From UBA7374 sp049890275 (GTDB lineage Bacteria > Verrucomicrobiota > Verrucomicrobiia > Opitutales > Coraliomargaritaceae), in NCBI GenBank assembly GCA_049890275.1, contig JBMHBT010000008.1, forward strand, positions 62,001 to 126,000: 64,000 nucleotides of DNA, read 5' to 3'. Positions within the stretch are counted from its first letter, which is position 1, and every line of letters starts with the position of its first letter. Under the pieces are notes generated by a model, which was not told where the DNA came from, did not search any database, and saw nothing but the letters and a program-made list of their open reading frames with translations. The position numbers were made by a program, and so were the translations under genes. This document shows positions 7,601-17,849 of this stretch, one piece after another.

Positions 7601-9633
7601 ACTTTGCCAACCCCATCTGGCTCTATCTCGCACCGGCGATCTTTCTGACCGCTCTTGCTCTCATTCTTCGTGGCCTACAGAAGCGCGAACACCTCCTCGC
7701 TCAATTCGCTGCCCGACGCCTACTTGAACAACTAACCGAAAGAGCCGCCCTCGGACGCAGCCTGCTGAAAGCTGGGTTAGCCACTCTGGGGCTAGCCGCT
7801 ATCGCAATTGCACTGGCCCGACCACAATACGGCATTGAGTGGTCCGAACGCAAAGCCCGAGGACTCGATATCGTCTTTGTTCTCGATAGTTCAAAAAGTA
7901 TGCTCGCGACCGACCAGCGACCCAATCGACTGGCCCGGGCCAAGCTCGCTGTTCTCGATCTTGTCGAACGCCTTGAAAGTGACCGCGTCGGCCTGGTCGC
8001 CTTTGCCGGACAAGCCTTCCTGCAAACACCGCCCACTCTCGACTACGCAGCCTTTCGAGAAAGCCTGGAATCCGTCGGCCCGGAAAGTCTATCGCGTGGC
8101 GGCAGTGATCTTGGTCGCGCCCTTCAAGAGGCAGCCAAAGCATTTCCAGTGGAAAATAATGTCAAGGCCCTTGTCCTCCTAACCGATGGCGAAGACCTAG
8201 GTGGAGAGGCCATCCAAACCGCAAAAGAAGTCGCTCAATCCGGGATCAAAGTTTTCGCTATCGGAATCGGAACCGCTGAAGGTGCCTACCTGCAAATTCG
8301 CAATAGCAAAGGAGAGGAAAGCTATCTTCGCGACGACGAGGGGCAGCCGGTGCGCAGTCGGCTTGATGAAGCTGCATTGATCGAAATCGCTAGTCTAACT
8401 GGGGGGCAATACCAACCGCTGGGCGGAGCTTCACTCGATTCGTTTTATGCATCCGTCATCGCGACCTTGCCGCGAAATGAACGTGAATCTGAAATGCAGG
8501 AAATTCCCATTGAACGATTCCAATGGCCGCTGGGCGCAGCCTTCTTTTTTCTCATTCTGGAAATATTTATCCGCAGAAGGCGTAGGCCAACGATCTCTGC
8601 CGCTTCAATCGGTCTCTTTGTTTTCTTTCAAAGCCTCAACCCTCAACCACTCAGCGCAGAGGAAGAAGAATCGGTTCCTCCGCTGCCTCTGGAAGAAACA
8701 ATTGAAGATGAAGCGACTGAAGATAGAAAACCTCATGAAGTCTACAATGATGCCTGCGATGCAATTCTTGCAGGCGACTATGTTCGTGCACGCGACCAAT
8801 TCGACACGGCAATTCGTGCCAGCGAAGACTTTAACTTACAGCGGGATGCGCTCTACAACAAGGGACACAGTGATTTTCAGTTAGGTGAAGCCGCCTATCA
8901 ATCCGGTGATTTCCAGCAGGCTATTGAGCAATGGAAGCAATCCGAAGCTGCTTTCCGCTCCGCTGCCCAAATAGACCCTGCCGACACCCTGGCGAAAGCC
9001 GATGCAACCCGAGTTGAAGAACGGCGCATCGCTTTAGAAAAATTCCTCGAAGAACAAGAGCCGCAAGACAATCAGGAAGAGCAGGAGAATTCAGAAAAAC
9101 AACAAGAACCTCAGGAGAATCCGGAAGAACAAGAAGAACCGCAGGAGAGCGATTCAGAAGAGGACCAGGAAGGCAACGAACAAGAGCAGGAACAAGATTC
9201 CGAGTCGAATGGTGAAGAAAACTCGGAATCGGGTGAAGACTCCTCGGAAGGTGAAAAGGCAGAGGACTCGTCGGAAGAAGGAGGCAGAGGAGAGGACGAG
9301 CAAGAAAATCAAAGCGAGTCGGAAGATTCGGCTGAATCCAATAGCGACAGCAACGAGACGAACGAGAGCGAAGAAACTTCCGAAGGAGCTAAAGCGGAAG
9401 AAACAGATGAACAACAAGGAGAGAGCGATCCACTGCCAGAAAATACAGCCTCTGAGGAAACCGACGAATCTTCTGCATCATCTACAGCTACCTCCGAACC
9501 GCCAGTTGAAGGCATGACAACGATTGAAGCAAATGCCTTGTTTGACAGTATGCGCGGCGGAGAAAAACTTTTACCTTTTGTTGAACAAGATAGCACCCAG
9601 ACCGGTCGGCAAAAACAATTGAAAGACTGGTAA
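7597..9633 (+). CDS. BatB-BatC fusion: membrane VWA domain, TPRs and a long acidic tail
   Basis: At 678 residues this is about twice a normal BatB. Residues 1-335 are BatB: membrane segments near 6-25 and 59-75, MIDAS DSSKS at 97-101, the VWA LLTDGEDLGG segment, and a helix near 308-325. A second hydrophobic stretch (about 330-345) is followed by a TPR-like region at about 378-485 corresponding to BatC. Residues about 486-635 are a low-complexity Glu/Ser/Gln/Asn tract, with repeated EEQE, PQEN and ENSES units. A conserved-looking end follows: TTIEANALFDSMRGGEKLLP. The C-terminal motif after the disordered linker suggests a docking peptide. It is coupled to batA by an ATGA overlap. Confidence 0.9.
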   Translation: MNFANPIWLYLAPAIFLTALALILRGLQKREHLLAQFAARRLLEQLTERAALGRSLLKAGLATLGLAAIAIALARPQYGIEWSERKARGLDIVFVLDSSKSMLATDQRPNRLARAKLAVLDLVERLESDRVGLVAFAGQAFLQTPPTLDYAAFRESLESVGPESLSRGGSDLGRALQEAAKAFPVENNVKALVLLTDGEDLGGEAIQTAKEVAQSGIKVFAIGIGTAEGAYLQIRNSKGEESYLRDDEGQPVRSRLDEAALIEIASLTGGQYQPLGGASLDSFYASVIATLPRNERESEMQEIPIERFQWPLGAAFFFLILEIFIRRRRRPTISAASIGLFVFFQSLNPQPLSAEEEESVPPLPLEETIEDEATEDRKPHEVYNDACDAILAGDYVRARDQFDTAIRASEDFNLQRDALYNKGHSDFQLGEAAYQSGDFQQAIEQWKQSEAAFRSAAQIDPADTLAKADATRVEERRIALEKFLEEQEPQDNQEEQENSEKQQEPQENPEEQEEPQESDSEEDQEGNEQEQEQDSESNGEENSESGEDSSEGEKAEDSSEEGGRGEDEQENQSESEDSAESNSDSNETNESEETSEGAKAEETDEQQGESDPLPENTASEETDESSASSTATSEPPVEGMTTIEANALFDSMRGGEKLLPFVEQDSTQTGRQKQLKDW

Positions 9634-9644
9634 ACTCTGTATCC

Positions 9645-11453
9645 ATGAAGTCACTGATCTATAGCACACTGTTTCTAGTCTGTTTCGCGCATAACGCCGC
9701 CTTCGCTGCGCTGAGTGTGCAAACCCGCTTTAGTCAACCCCGTGTGGCGCTAGGCAATCCGGTACAGTACATAGTGGAGATTACAGCAAGCGACACTGCA
9801 GGACAACCGAAATTAAAACCTATTACCTCCCTTCCGATACCCAATCAAAGTGGACTAAAGCTCCGCAACGGCCGCAATTCCAGCAGCTCCCAGTCTCGTA
9901 TTGTAAACGGTAAAGCAGAATATCGAATCACTCAGACAGCCATTATCGATGTTGTTCCTCCGACAACCGGAACCTTCACCATACCCGCCTACCGAATCGA
10001 AATCGACGGCCAGACGTTGACTGCGCAAGCAGCCACACTGGAAGTGGTTAAAAACCCGGCAGACGCAGCACCTACTATCGCTGAGCTAGCCTTTCTCGAA
10101 TTAGATGCCCCGGACAAACTTTTGCTCGGGCAGTCCACTCCCCTTCAACTGAATCTATATATCGCCGATGAGGTACGAGTCTCCAGAATCGGTAATTTTA
10201 TTAGTCAGGCAGATGGATTTTCCATAATTCAGAACCCCAATGAATACAGTGAAAATAAAATCTTACGGAACGGTCGCGAATACCGAGTATTGACGTGGGA
10301 GATGGAGGCCACCGCGCTCACTGCTGGACCACAGGCCCTCGACTTTGAACTCGAGGTCTCCGCACGTGTACGCGGAAGTTCCCGCTCCAGTAGTCGTTCT
10401 CCTTTCGGAGGTAGCCTTTTCGATGATTTCTTTGAGCCCACGCAGCGCTTTCCCCTCTACAGTCAGCAAATTATCGAAGTGATGCCGCTCCCAAAAGAGG
10501 ATCAACCGGACGGATTCGATGGAGCCATCGGTACATTCAGTATGGAAGTCTTTACAGACCTGCAGGAAACGCAGACCGGTGAACCCATCATGTATTCTAT
10601 TCGATTGGCTGGCCTGGGCAACTTCAACCGAATCCAAGCACCCAAACTGTCCGATTCGTCCGACTGGAAGCTCTATAGTCCACAAGCGGTGATGGAGGAA
10701 TCCAATCAGAATGGATCGACTACAACCAAGCGCTTTGATTACGTACTAACGCCACTGCGTGCCGGGCAATTGAAGACTCCAGCGGTCGAGTTCAGTTACT
10801 ACGATCTAAAAAGTAAGGCCTACGTAACACTGAAAAGTCCGCCTATTCCGATCACGGTAAAGCCATCGGATCGCTCTTTCACGCCACCGGTTACGGTTGC
10901 CAACAATGAGAACCAGGAAGAGCACAGAGGTCTGGAACTCTCGCGTTCGCTGACTCGAGAAGAAGCCCTCATGACTCTTGATTATCAACCGCAAAAGAAG
11001 ACGCCTCTCGACCAGACACACCCCTACCAATCGAAGGCATTCCTCGCTCTACAAGCAGCCCTCTTCTTGCTTCTAACTACGACGGCAATTCTCCTGCGGA
11101 GGCGAGTTCTGCGAAATGAAGACCCCAAAAAAGTGTTAGCACAAACCGCACGAAAGGCATCGAAAAAAGCACGCAAAGAAGCACTCTCTGCGACAACTGC
11201 AACGGAGTACTACCAGGCTGCACTATCGGCCGTGCGCCATGCGGCAACAGCCCGTACCGGAGAAGATCAAAGCAATGCCACCTATAATCAATTACGTGCC
11301 CTCATTGCAGACCCGGAAAAAAATCAACCAGCAATGGATGCTTTAAAACAACTCTGCAGAGGAGCTGATGCCTTGTCTTTTTCGGGAAAGCAACAAGACA
11401 ACGACCTCGAAAGCCTGCGCCCTCTTCTCGATCTATTGCTCCACTGCTTATGA
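9645..11453 (+). CDS. batD: BatD-like protein with signal peptide and C-terminal membrane anchor
   Basis: A 602-residue BatD/oxygen-tolerance family protein. A signal peptide at about residues 1-22 (LIYSTLFLVCFAHNAAFA) is followed by tandem beta-sandwich regions. The first contains LSVQTRFSQPRVALGNPVQY, where BatD proteins typically start, and PPTTGTFTIPAYRI. A membrane helix lies at about 466-484 (AFLALQAALFLLLTTTAIL), with a basic helical cytoplasmic tail after it. The gene starts 11 bases after batB-batC and its stop overlaps batE by ATGA. Likely a periplasmic scaffold for the VWA proteins. Confidence 0.9.
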   Translation: MKSLIYSTLFLVCFAHNAAFAALSVQTRFSQPRVALGNPVQYIVEITASDTAGQPKLKPITSLPIPNQSGLKLRNGRNSSSSQSRIVNGKAEYRITQTAIIDVVPPTTGTFTIPAYRIEIDGQTLTAQAATLEVVKNPADAAPTIAELAFLELDAPDKLLLGQSTPLQLNLYIADEVRVSRIGNFISQADGFSIIQNPNEYSENKILRNGREYRVLTWEMEATALTAGPQALDFELEVSARVRGSSRSSSRSPFGGSLFDDFFEPTQRFPLYSQQIIEVMPLPKEDQPDGFDGAIGTFSMEVFTDLQETQTGEPIMYSIRLAGLGNFNRIQAPKLSDSSDWKLYSPQAVMEESNQNGSTTTKRFDYVLTPLRAGQLKTPAVEFSYYDLKSKAYVTLKSPPIPITVKPSDRSFTPPVTVANNENQEEHRGLELSRSLTREEALMTLDYQPQKKTPLDQTHPYQSKAFLALQAALFLLLTTTAILLRRRVLRNEDPKKVLAQTARKASKKARKEALSATTATEYYQAALSAVRHAATARTGEDQSNATYNQLRALIADPEKNQPAMDALKQLCRGADALSFSGKQQDNDLESLRPLLDLLLHCL

Positions 11454-12205
11454 AAACGCTGATCGCTCCATTTTGCCTACCCAGAAAAGTTGTGAATCGA
11501 AGAATCATTATTCTAGCACTGCTCATCCTGTCTCAGTCGATCCAAGCGGATGACTTCAAAGCAGGGCTTCAAGCCTATGAACTGGGAAACTACAAAGCGG
11601 CTACTGAGTCGTTTCGCAAAGCAGTCGCGATCGAAGAGACTGCTGCAGCCCGACACAACCTTGCACTGAGCGCCTATCAGTCTGACTTGCCTGCTGAAGC
11701 TGTTTGGCAACTGGAGCGTGCCCTGCGGATCGAACCGAACAACAAAGAATACCAATTCAAGCTAAGTGCCCTACGCCAGCAACTCGGTCTCTCTTCCGGA
11801 CAGCGCACCTCGCTGGAGACTGCAGCCTATGCCTTACGAGTAGAACAATGGGGCTGGTTGGGCACCGTCCTACTTTGGGGCGGATTCGCCCTTTGGCTTT
11901 TTCCCCTTTGCTTAAAGATCCAGCCCTCGCGGTTGATAAAAACCCTGCGCTTCCTCTGCCTTATGATACTGGCAGGAATATTGGCGGCACTGGAATTCCA
12001 CCGAAAAGCCAGCAAAGAGAGTATACTGATATCTGAACAAGCCAGCGAACTACGAGCCGCCCCGGCCCAAGCGGCCCCGCAGACAGGACTCGCGCGCTCG
12101 GGAGAACGGATCCATATCCTTGATCGCCACCACGACTACTGTAAGGTAGAGACAGAAAGCGAAGCTACCGGATGGCTTCCCAGCGAAGTCCTAAAGAGCC
12201 TTTAA
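11450..12205 (+). CDS. batE: BatE-like TPR and SH3 membrane protein
   Basis: A 251-residue protein. Residues about 30-110 contain TPR repeats (GLQAYELGNYKAATESFRKA and AVWQLERALRIEPNN). Two hydrophobic helices follow at about 133-155 and 163-182. A bacterial SH3-like domain ends the protein, with LRAAPAQAAPQTGLARSGE and GWLPSEVLKSL. This order is typical for BatE. The start ATG overlaps the batD stop, and it is the last gene of the operon; a 92-base gap separates it from htpG. The N-terminus (about 30 residues, basic then hydrophobic) resembles a signal anchor. Confidence 0.88.
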   Translation: MKTLIAPFCLPRKVVNRRIIILALLILSQSIQADDFKAGLQAYELGNYKAATESFRKAVAIEETAAARHNLALSAYQSDLPAEAVWQLERALRIEPNNKEYQFKLSALRQQLGLSSGQRTSLETAAYALRVEQWGWLGTVLLWGGFALWLFPLCLKIQPSRLIKTLRFLCLMILAGILAALEFHRKASKESILISEQASELRAAPAQAAPQTGLARSGERIHILDRHHDYCKVETESEATGWLPSEVLKSL

Positions 12206-12297
12206 GGGAAACCATTGGCCGCGCTTGATTTTTTCAGGCAAAGCAGACATACCCTTTCTTTTCACGAACGGTAATTATTAAATTGTATTAACACAAC

Positions 12298-14169
12298 ATG
12301 AGTACGCAAGCACCCGAACGCCACGAATTCCAAGCAGAGGTCAAACAAGTCCTCGATATCGTGGTCCATTCGCTCTACACCGACAAAGAGATCTTCGTCC
12401 GCGAACTGGTCTCCAATGCCTCCGACGCGACAGAAAAACTACGGCATACGCAGATTACAGAAAAAGAGATCTACGATGCCGACCTAGAGCTCAATATACA
12501 GATCAGTGCCGACGAAGAGGCCAGCACCATTACAATCTGCGACTTCGGTATCGGTATGACGCGAGAAGAATTGGTCGAGAATCTTGGCACAATTGCCCAC
12601 TCCGGCTCCAAGGCTTTTCTCAACGCCCTCAAAGAAAGCGGTGGTAAAAATGAAAACCTGATCGGTCAATTCGGTGTTGGTTTTTACTCCGTCTTCATGG
12701 TGGCCAATAATGTGGAAGTCTTTACGCGCAGCTGGAAACCCGAAGGTGAATGCCTTTGCTGGAGAAGTGACGGCTCCGGATCCTACGAAATCGAAAACAC
12801 AGAAGGGGAACGACGTGGTACACGTATCGTCATCCACCTAAAAGAAGAGTACAAGGAATTCGCTCAGAAAAGCCGCCTTGAAACCATTGTCAAAAATTAC
12901 TCCGCATTCGTTCAGTTCCCCGTCCAGATTGAAGGCGAACCCGTCAATACAGTTCAGGCGATCTGGTTAAAAAACAAAAGCGACGTAAGCGAAGAAGAGT
13001 ACAAAGAGTTCTATAAGTTCCAAGCCAAGGCTTTTGATGAACCTCGTTTCTGGCTGCACTTCTCAGCCGATGCCCCACTCTCCATTCATAGTCTTCTCTT
13101 CGCTCCGACGGAAAACATGGAAGGCTTCGGCTTTGGCCGCATGGAACCGGGTGTCTCCCTGTACTGCCGCAAGGTACTGATTGATAGTGATCCAAAAAAC
13201 CTACTCCCCGACTGGCTCCGCTTTGTTCGTGGCGTGGTCGACAGCGCAGATCTCCCACTCAATATTTCACGAGAGTCCATGCAGGACAGTAGCCTGATCC
13301 AAAAGCTCAATAAGGTACTGACCAAACGCTTCCTTAAACTGCTCGAAGAGAAGGCCAATAAAGATCCCGAAGTCTTCAACGACTTTTGGAGTAAATTTGG
13401 TATTTTCCTCAAGGAGGGCGTGACTACTGACTTCACCCACCGCGATCAACTGCTCAAATTGCTGCGCTTTGAGTCTTCCTACACCGCTGAAAAAGAAATC
13501 ACCAGCTTGGGAGATTACCTATCCCGTGCGCCGGAAGGCCAAAAAGAAATTTACTACCTCTCCGGAACGAGCCGCAAAGCGATTGAAACCGGCCCTTACT
13601 ACGAAGCTTTTAAAGCCCGTAACATCGAAGTACTCTTCCTCCTCGAACCGATCGATGAGTTTGTCATGAACCACGCGCGCACCTTCGAAGAAAAGAACTT
13701 TGTTTCCGCAGATAACGCAGAAATTGACTTAGATGCCATCGCGCCGGAAACCGAGACAGAGAAGCCGGAAGCGCTCGAAGAATCCGCCTGCTCCGACCTG
13801 TGTACTTTCCTCAAAGAACAACTCGGTGAGGCAGTCGAAGAGGTCTCAACCAGCGATCGCCTGGTCGGCAGTCCGGCCATGATCGTCAACGCCGATAAGA
13901 TGATGACTGCACAGATGCGTAAAATGATGCGCGCCATGCAACAACAAGGCGGCGTCGAAGACAAGGAACCACCGGTAAAGCTCCAGATTAACCCGCGCCA
14001 CCCATTAATCAAAAACCTCGCTGACCTCCGCCAAGGTGACAGTGAATTGGCGCAGATGATCTCCAGTCAAATCCTAGACAATGCGCGTATGGCTGCCGGA
14101 CTTCTGGAAGATCCCGCAGAGATGCTTCAGCGCAACTACAGCATCCTAGAAAAGCTCAGCGCGCGCTAA
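12298..14169 (+). CDS. htpG: HSP90-family chaperone HtpG
   Basis: ATP-dependent cytosolic chaperone, 623 residues, the usual HtpG length. The GHKL ATPase domain covers about residues 1-220. It contains HSLYTDKEIFVRELVSNASD with the catalytic Glu and Asn, DFGIGMT, the LGTIAHSGSKAF lid region and GQFGVGFYSVFMVA. The middle domain carries NISRESMQ, with the conserved arginine that contacts ATP. Position after the Bat operon and before ppk1 suggests a stress-related neighbourhood. I see no CIRCE element upstream. The start ATG follows a short AT-rich stretch without a clear ribosome binding site. Confidence 0.97.
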   Translation: MSTQAPERHEFQAEVKQVLDIVVHSLYTDKEIFVRELVSNASDATEKLRHTQITEKEIYDADLELNIQISADEEASTITICDFGIGMTREELVENLGTIAHSGSKAFLNALKESGGKNENLIGQFGVGFYSVFMVANNVEVFTRSWKPEGECLCWRSDGSGSYEIENTEGERRGTRIVIHLKEEYKEFAQKSRLETIVKNYSAFVQFPVQIEGEPVNTVQAIWLKNKSDVSEEEYKEFYKFQAKAFDEPRFWLHFSADAPLSIHSLLFAPTENMEGFGFGRMEPGVSLYCRKVLIDSDPKNLLPDWLRFVRGVVDSADLPLNISRESMQDSSLIQKLNKVLTKRFLKLLEEKANKDPEVFNDFWSKFGIFLKEGVTTDFTHRDQLLKLLRFESSYTAEKEITSLGDYLSRAPEGQKEIYYLSGTSRKAIETGPYYEAFKARNIEVLFLLEPIDEFVMNHARTFEEKNFVSADNAEIDLDAIAPETETEKPEALEESACSDLCTFLKEQLGEAVEEVSTSDRLVGSPAMIVNADKMMTAQMRKMMRAMQQQGGVEDKEPPVKLQINPRHPLIKNLADLRQGDSELAQMISSQILDNARMAAGLLEDPAEMLQRNYSILEKLSAR

Positions 14170-14203
14170 CTACTTCCATCGAGGAGAAAAGTACGAATTC
14201 ATT

Positions 14204-16378
14204 TTGACCCAAGCGAATAAGACACCCGCCCGTTTTCCATTCTTCAATCGTGAGCTGTCCTGGCTCGCCTTCAATCGGCGCGTTCTTGAACAAGCACAAA
14301 GTGATGAGTACCCGCTCCTCGAGCGGATGAAGTTTCTCGCCTTCGTCAGTTCCAACCTCGATGAATTCTTCGAGATTCGTTTTTCCGGACTCGTTCAACA
14401 GGTCAAGTCGGGAGTGATTGAACGTGGCCCCGACGGAATTGGCCCGAAGGAGCAGATCCGACGTATCCAAAGCATCGCCAGACGACTGGTATCCGATCAG
14501 TACGCCTGCTGGACAGGCCAGGTCATTCCACAACTGGAAAAGTCCAAAATTAAATTCTGTCGCTCCGATGAACTGACCCGCAATGAGAAACGCTGGTTAG
14601 CTGGCTACTTTGAAGAACAGATCTTTCCGGTTTTAACACCCCTCGCGATTGATCCGGCACACCCCTTCCCAAAACTAACCAATAAGGCACTCTACATCCT
14701 CGCCTCCATAGCGGAACCGAGCAAGCGCAACAAACCCCACAGAATGGCGATCATTCCGGTGCCCCGCATCCTGCCGAGGATCGTTAAGATTGGCGTATCG
14801 CGTCGCGGTAATCCCGAAGTCTGTATCTTCCTTAGCGACATCATCCAGCGCTATGTAGGACGCCTCTTCCCGGGATACAGCGTACGTTCGGCAGTCCCCT
14901 TCCGCATAACCCGCAACAGCGACCTCTACATCGATGAAGAGGAAGTTGAAAACCTTCTGAGCCATTTGGAAGAAGAATTGCTCAACCGTGAAAAGGGAGC
15001 CGCTGTTCGTCTAGAGATCGCACAAGGAGCTAATCCTGTCCTCCTCCAAGAGCTGCTGGAAGCAATTGAACTCGGCCCGGAAAATGTTACTACGATTGAC
15101 GGCCCGATCAATCTTGCGCGCCTCATGAGCGCCTATGATCTAATCGACCGTCCCGACCTGAAGTTCCCCACTCATTCCCCAAATATTCACCCTGACTTGG
15201 AAAATCCGGAACAAATATTCCGCAAGATCGCCCACCGGGACTATCTCTTATTCCAGCCCTACGACAGTTTTCAGCCCTTTATTGATTTCATCCAGCAAGC
15301 AGCTGTCGACCCACAGGTATTCGCGATCAAACAAACGCTCTACCGTACTTCCGGAGACTCGCCGGTGGTCGAAGCTCTGAAGGAAGCTTCCCGCAATGGC
15401 AAACAGGTTACCGTACTCGTTGAAATCAAGGCGCGTTTTGATGAAGCCAATAATATCCAGTGGGCACGCCAACTCGAGGATGTCGGCGTTCATGTAGTAT
15501 ACGGACTAGTCGGCCTAAAGACCCACTGCAAGACCTGTATGGTCGTCCGGCGCGAAGACGAAACACTCAAGCGCTATGTCCACCTCGGCACGGGCAACTA
15601 CAACCCGAAGACCGCACGTCTCTATACCGACCTCAGCCTCTTTACTGCCCGCCCGGAAATAACTGAGGAAGTTGCCAAACTCTTCAATACATTAACCGGA
15701 TTTTCGAGCAGTCCGGATTTTCGACATCTTTTGGTCGCCCCTTTTAATCTGCACAGTGCCATACAGAAGTACATCCGCAGCGAGATTCGACAGGCACACG
15801 CCGGACGACCCGCTCGCATCATCCTCCAAGCCAATAGTCTGGTAGACCGCCAAAGCATCGAACAACTGTACAAAGCTTCCCAAGCCGGAGTTAAAATCGA
15901 TCTCATTATTCGCGGCATCTGTATGCTCGTACCGGGAATCAAAGGCGTGAGTGAAAATATCCGTGTGCGCAGCATACTTGGGCGCTACCTCGAGCACAGT
16001 CGGATCTTCTACTTTGAAAACAGCGGTGGCAGCCGACCACGGATCTTTGCCGGTAGTGCCGACTGGATGCCACGAAACTTCTTTCGCCGGATTGAATGCG
16101 TTTTCCCTATCGAGAATCCGGAGCACCGCGAACGCATCATCAACATTCTACAGACGTACCTCCAAGACACCCAACAGGCACGCTTCCTACGCGCTACCGG
16201 CGCCTACCACAAAGCGACTGCGCAGACTCGATCAAAAAATAGAAATAAAGCGCTCTCTGCACAGAATACTTTCCTACAGGCAACGGCTGAAAAACGAACG
16301 AAAAAGAAAAAAGCTTCCGCTGAAGGAATAAGCCAGAAAGCCCGGCCCCAAAAACCTTCAAATGAAGCTACAAGCTAA
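14204..16378 (+). CDS. ppk1: Polyphosphate kinase 1
   Basis: Reversibly polymerises the ATP gamma-phosphate into polyphosphate. The 724 residues carry the N-terminal FFNRELSWLAFNRRVLEQA signature, the PLD-like C1/C2 domains with KTHCKTCMVVRRE, HLGTGNYNPKTARLYTD (the catalytic histidine lies in this region) and FAGSADWMPRNFFRRIE. The best start is a TTG at 14204, because no in-frame ATG precedes the conserved N-terminus; a GAGGAG about 17 bases upstream is a rather distant ribosome binding site. A basic low-complexity tail of about 60 residues extends past the PPK core. The last 17 bases overlap the downstream sulfatase. Confidence 0.95.
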   Translation: MTQANKTPARFPFFNRELSWLAFNRRVLEQAQSDEYPLLERMKFLAFVSSNLDEFFEIRFSGLVQQVKSGVIERGPDGIGPKEQIRRIQSIARRLVSDQYACWTGQVIPQLEKSKIKFCRSDELTRNEKRWLAGYFEEQIFPVLTPLAIDPAHPFPKLTNKALYILASIAEPSKRNKPHRMAIIPVPRILPRIVKIGVSRRGNPEVCIFLSDIIQRYVGRLFPGYSVRSAVPFRITRNSDLYIDEEEVENLLSHLEEELLNREKGAAVRLEIAQGANPVLLQELLEAIELGPENVTTIDGPINLARLMSAYDLIDRPDLKFPTHSPNIHPDLENPEQIFRKIAHRDYLLFQPYDSFQPFIDFIQQAAVDPQVFAIKQTLYRTSGDSPVVEALKEASRNGKQVTVLVEIKARFDEANNIQWARQLEDVGVHVVYGLVGLKTHCKTCMVVRREDETLKRYVHLGTGNYNPKTARLYTDLSLFTARPEITEEVAKLFNTLTGFSSSPDFRHLLVAPFNLHSAIQKYIRSEIRQAHAGRPARIILQANSLVDRQSIEQLYKASQAGVKIDLIIRGICMLVPGIKGVSENIRVRSILGRYLEHSRIFYFENSGGSRPRIFAGSADWMPRNFFRRIECVFPIENPEHRERIINILQTYLQDTQQARFLRATGAYHKATAQTRSKNRNKALSAQNTFLQATAEKRTKKKKASAEGISQKARPQKPSNEATS

Positions 16379-17849
16379 CAAACGCTCGCTGTCGAAGCTA
16401 TTCGAAAACCCTTTTGTACTCCGAACCCTGTGCCTCTGTTTGTTTGCAAACGCAATCTTACAGGCCGGTCCGGCAACCCCACCCCCCAATATTATTCTCA
16501 TCTATGCCGATGATTTGGGGTATGGAGACCTCGGCTGTTATGGACACCCTACGATCCAAACGCCAAACCTCGATCGAATGGCTGAAGAAGGCCAAAAATG
16601 GACCCAATTTTATTCCGCATCGAACATTTGCTCTCCCAGCCGGGCTGCTTTGCTGACCGGCCTCTACCCCAATCGAATCGGCATCAGCAAAGGAGTCTTT
16701 TTTGAATGGTCAGCAGAAGGGCTTCAAGCAGACACCCAAACCATTGCGGAAACCCTTCAGGATAGGGGCTACAATACTTTTTGTGTCGGCAAGTGGCACC
16801 TCGGACATCGCGATGGTTACCTCCCTCAAGATCATGGGTTTGATTTCTACTACGGTATCCCCTACTCCAATGACATGCGCCTCGATCCGGGTATGCCAAT
16901 TGCCGAGTCCGTGAAACTACGCGAAGGCGTCACCCTAAAGCAGATGCAAACCAGAGGGAACAAGGTCACAAATTGGGTACCCTTAATGGAAAATCGACTG
17001 GTGGTTGAGTATCCCTGCGATCAAACCACACTGACCAAACGTTACACAGAAAAAGCCCTCCAAATCATCGAATCGAATAAAGAGCAGCCGTTTTTCCTCT
17101 TTCTTTCCCACTCCATGCCGCATGTGCCACTCTTTGCCTCCAAAGACTTTGTCGGCAAAAGTAAGCGCGGACTCTACGGAGATGTCATCGAAGAAATCGA
17201 TGCCAACGTTGGGCAAATATTTGAAACGCTAAAGCAGCATTCGCTGGATAAAAATACTCTTGTTATCTTTACCTCTGACAACGGTCCATGGCTGAACTTT
17301 AAACACGCCGGTGGCTCTACTGGTATTCTCAAAGGTTCCAAAGGAACCACCTGGGAAGGTGGACACCGTGTACCGGCTATCTTCTGGTGGCCTTCAGTGA
17401 TTCAGCCGGGTACTGTCTCAGAAATCGGCTGTACACTCGATTTCTTCAAAACCTTTTCGGCTCTAGCTGGAATATCCGCTAAAAAGAGTACAGCGATTGA
17501 CTCCTTTGACCTTTCGCAGGTTCTTTTGAACAAAGCAAAGAGCCCACGAGAAACTTTCTTTTACTACCGCAGTGCAGAAGTATTCGCCGTTCGCTATAAA
17601 AACTGGAAAGTACATTTCTCCGTCAGCGAGCCGAATGACTTCATGGGAAAGACGATTGAACAGACAAATCCTTTGCTTTTCGACTTGGACGTAAATCCGG
17701 AAGAAAATTGCAACCTAGCAGAGAAACACCCGGAAATCATTGAGACCATCCGCGAGATGAAACAATTGCATCAGGAGTCGATACTGCCTCACAGAAATAT
17801 ATTCAATGCACGCCTCCAGAATCAGGAATTACCGGATTGGGCCAAATAG
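16362..17849 (+). CDS. Secreted S1-family (formylglycine) sulfatase
   Basis: A 495-residue arylsulfatase-type enzyme. The N-terminal membrane-targeting segment is about residues 18-36 (signal peptide core RTLCLCLFANAILQAG). Metal-binding aspartates lie in YADDLGYGDLG, and the CSPSR motif at C90 is the site converted to formylglycine. GKWHLG and TSDNGPW give the remaining active-site residues. It overlaps the 3' end of ppk1 by 17 bases, so the two are probably co-transcribed although their functions differ. It lies outside the polysaccharide region. The substrate is a sulfate ester, unknown in detail. The partner maturation enzyme is not in the window. Confidence 0.92.
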   Translation: MKLQANKRSLSKLFENPFVLRTLCLCLFANAILQAGPATPPPNIILIYADDLGYGDLGCYGHPTIQTPNLDRMAEEGQKWTQFYSASNICSPSRAALLTGLYPNRIGISKGVFFEWSAEGLQADTQTIAETLQDRGYNTFCVGKWHLGHRDGYLPQDHGFDFYYGIPYSNDMRLDPGMPIAESVKLREGVTLKQMQTRGNKVTNWVPLMENRLVVEYPCDQTTLTKRYTEKALQIIESNKEQPFFLFLSHSMPHVPLFASKDFVGKSKRGLYGDVIEEIDANVGQIFETLKQHSLDKNTLVIFTSDNGPWLNFKHAGGSTGILKGSKGTTWEGGHRVPAIFWWPSVIQPGTVSEIGCTLDFFKTFSALAGISAKKSTAIDSFDLSQVLLNKAKSPRETFFYYRSAEVFAVRYKNWKVHFSVSEPNDFMGKTIEQTNPLLFDLDVNPEENCNLAEKHPEIIETIREMKQLHQESILPHRNIFNARLQNQELPDWAK

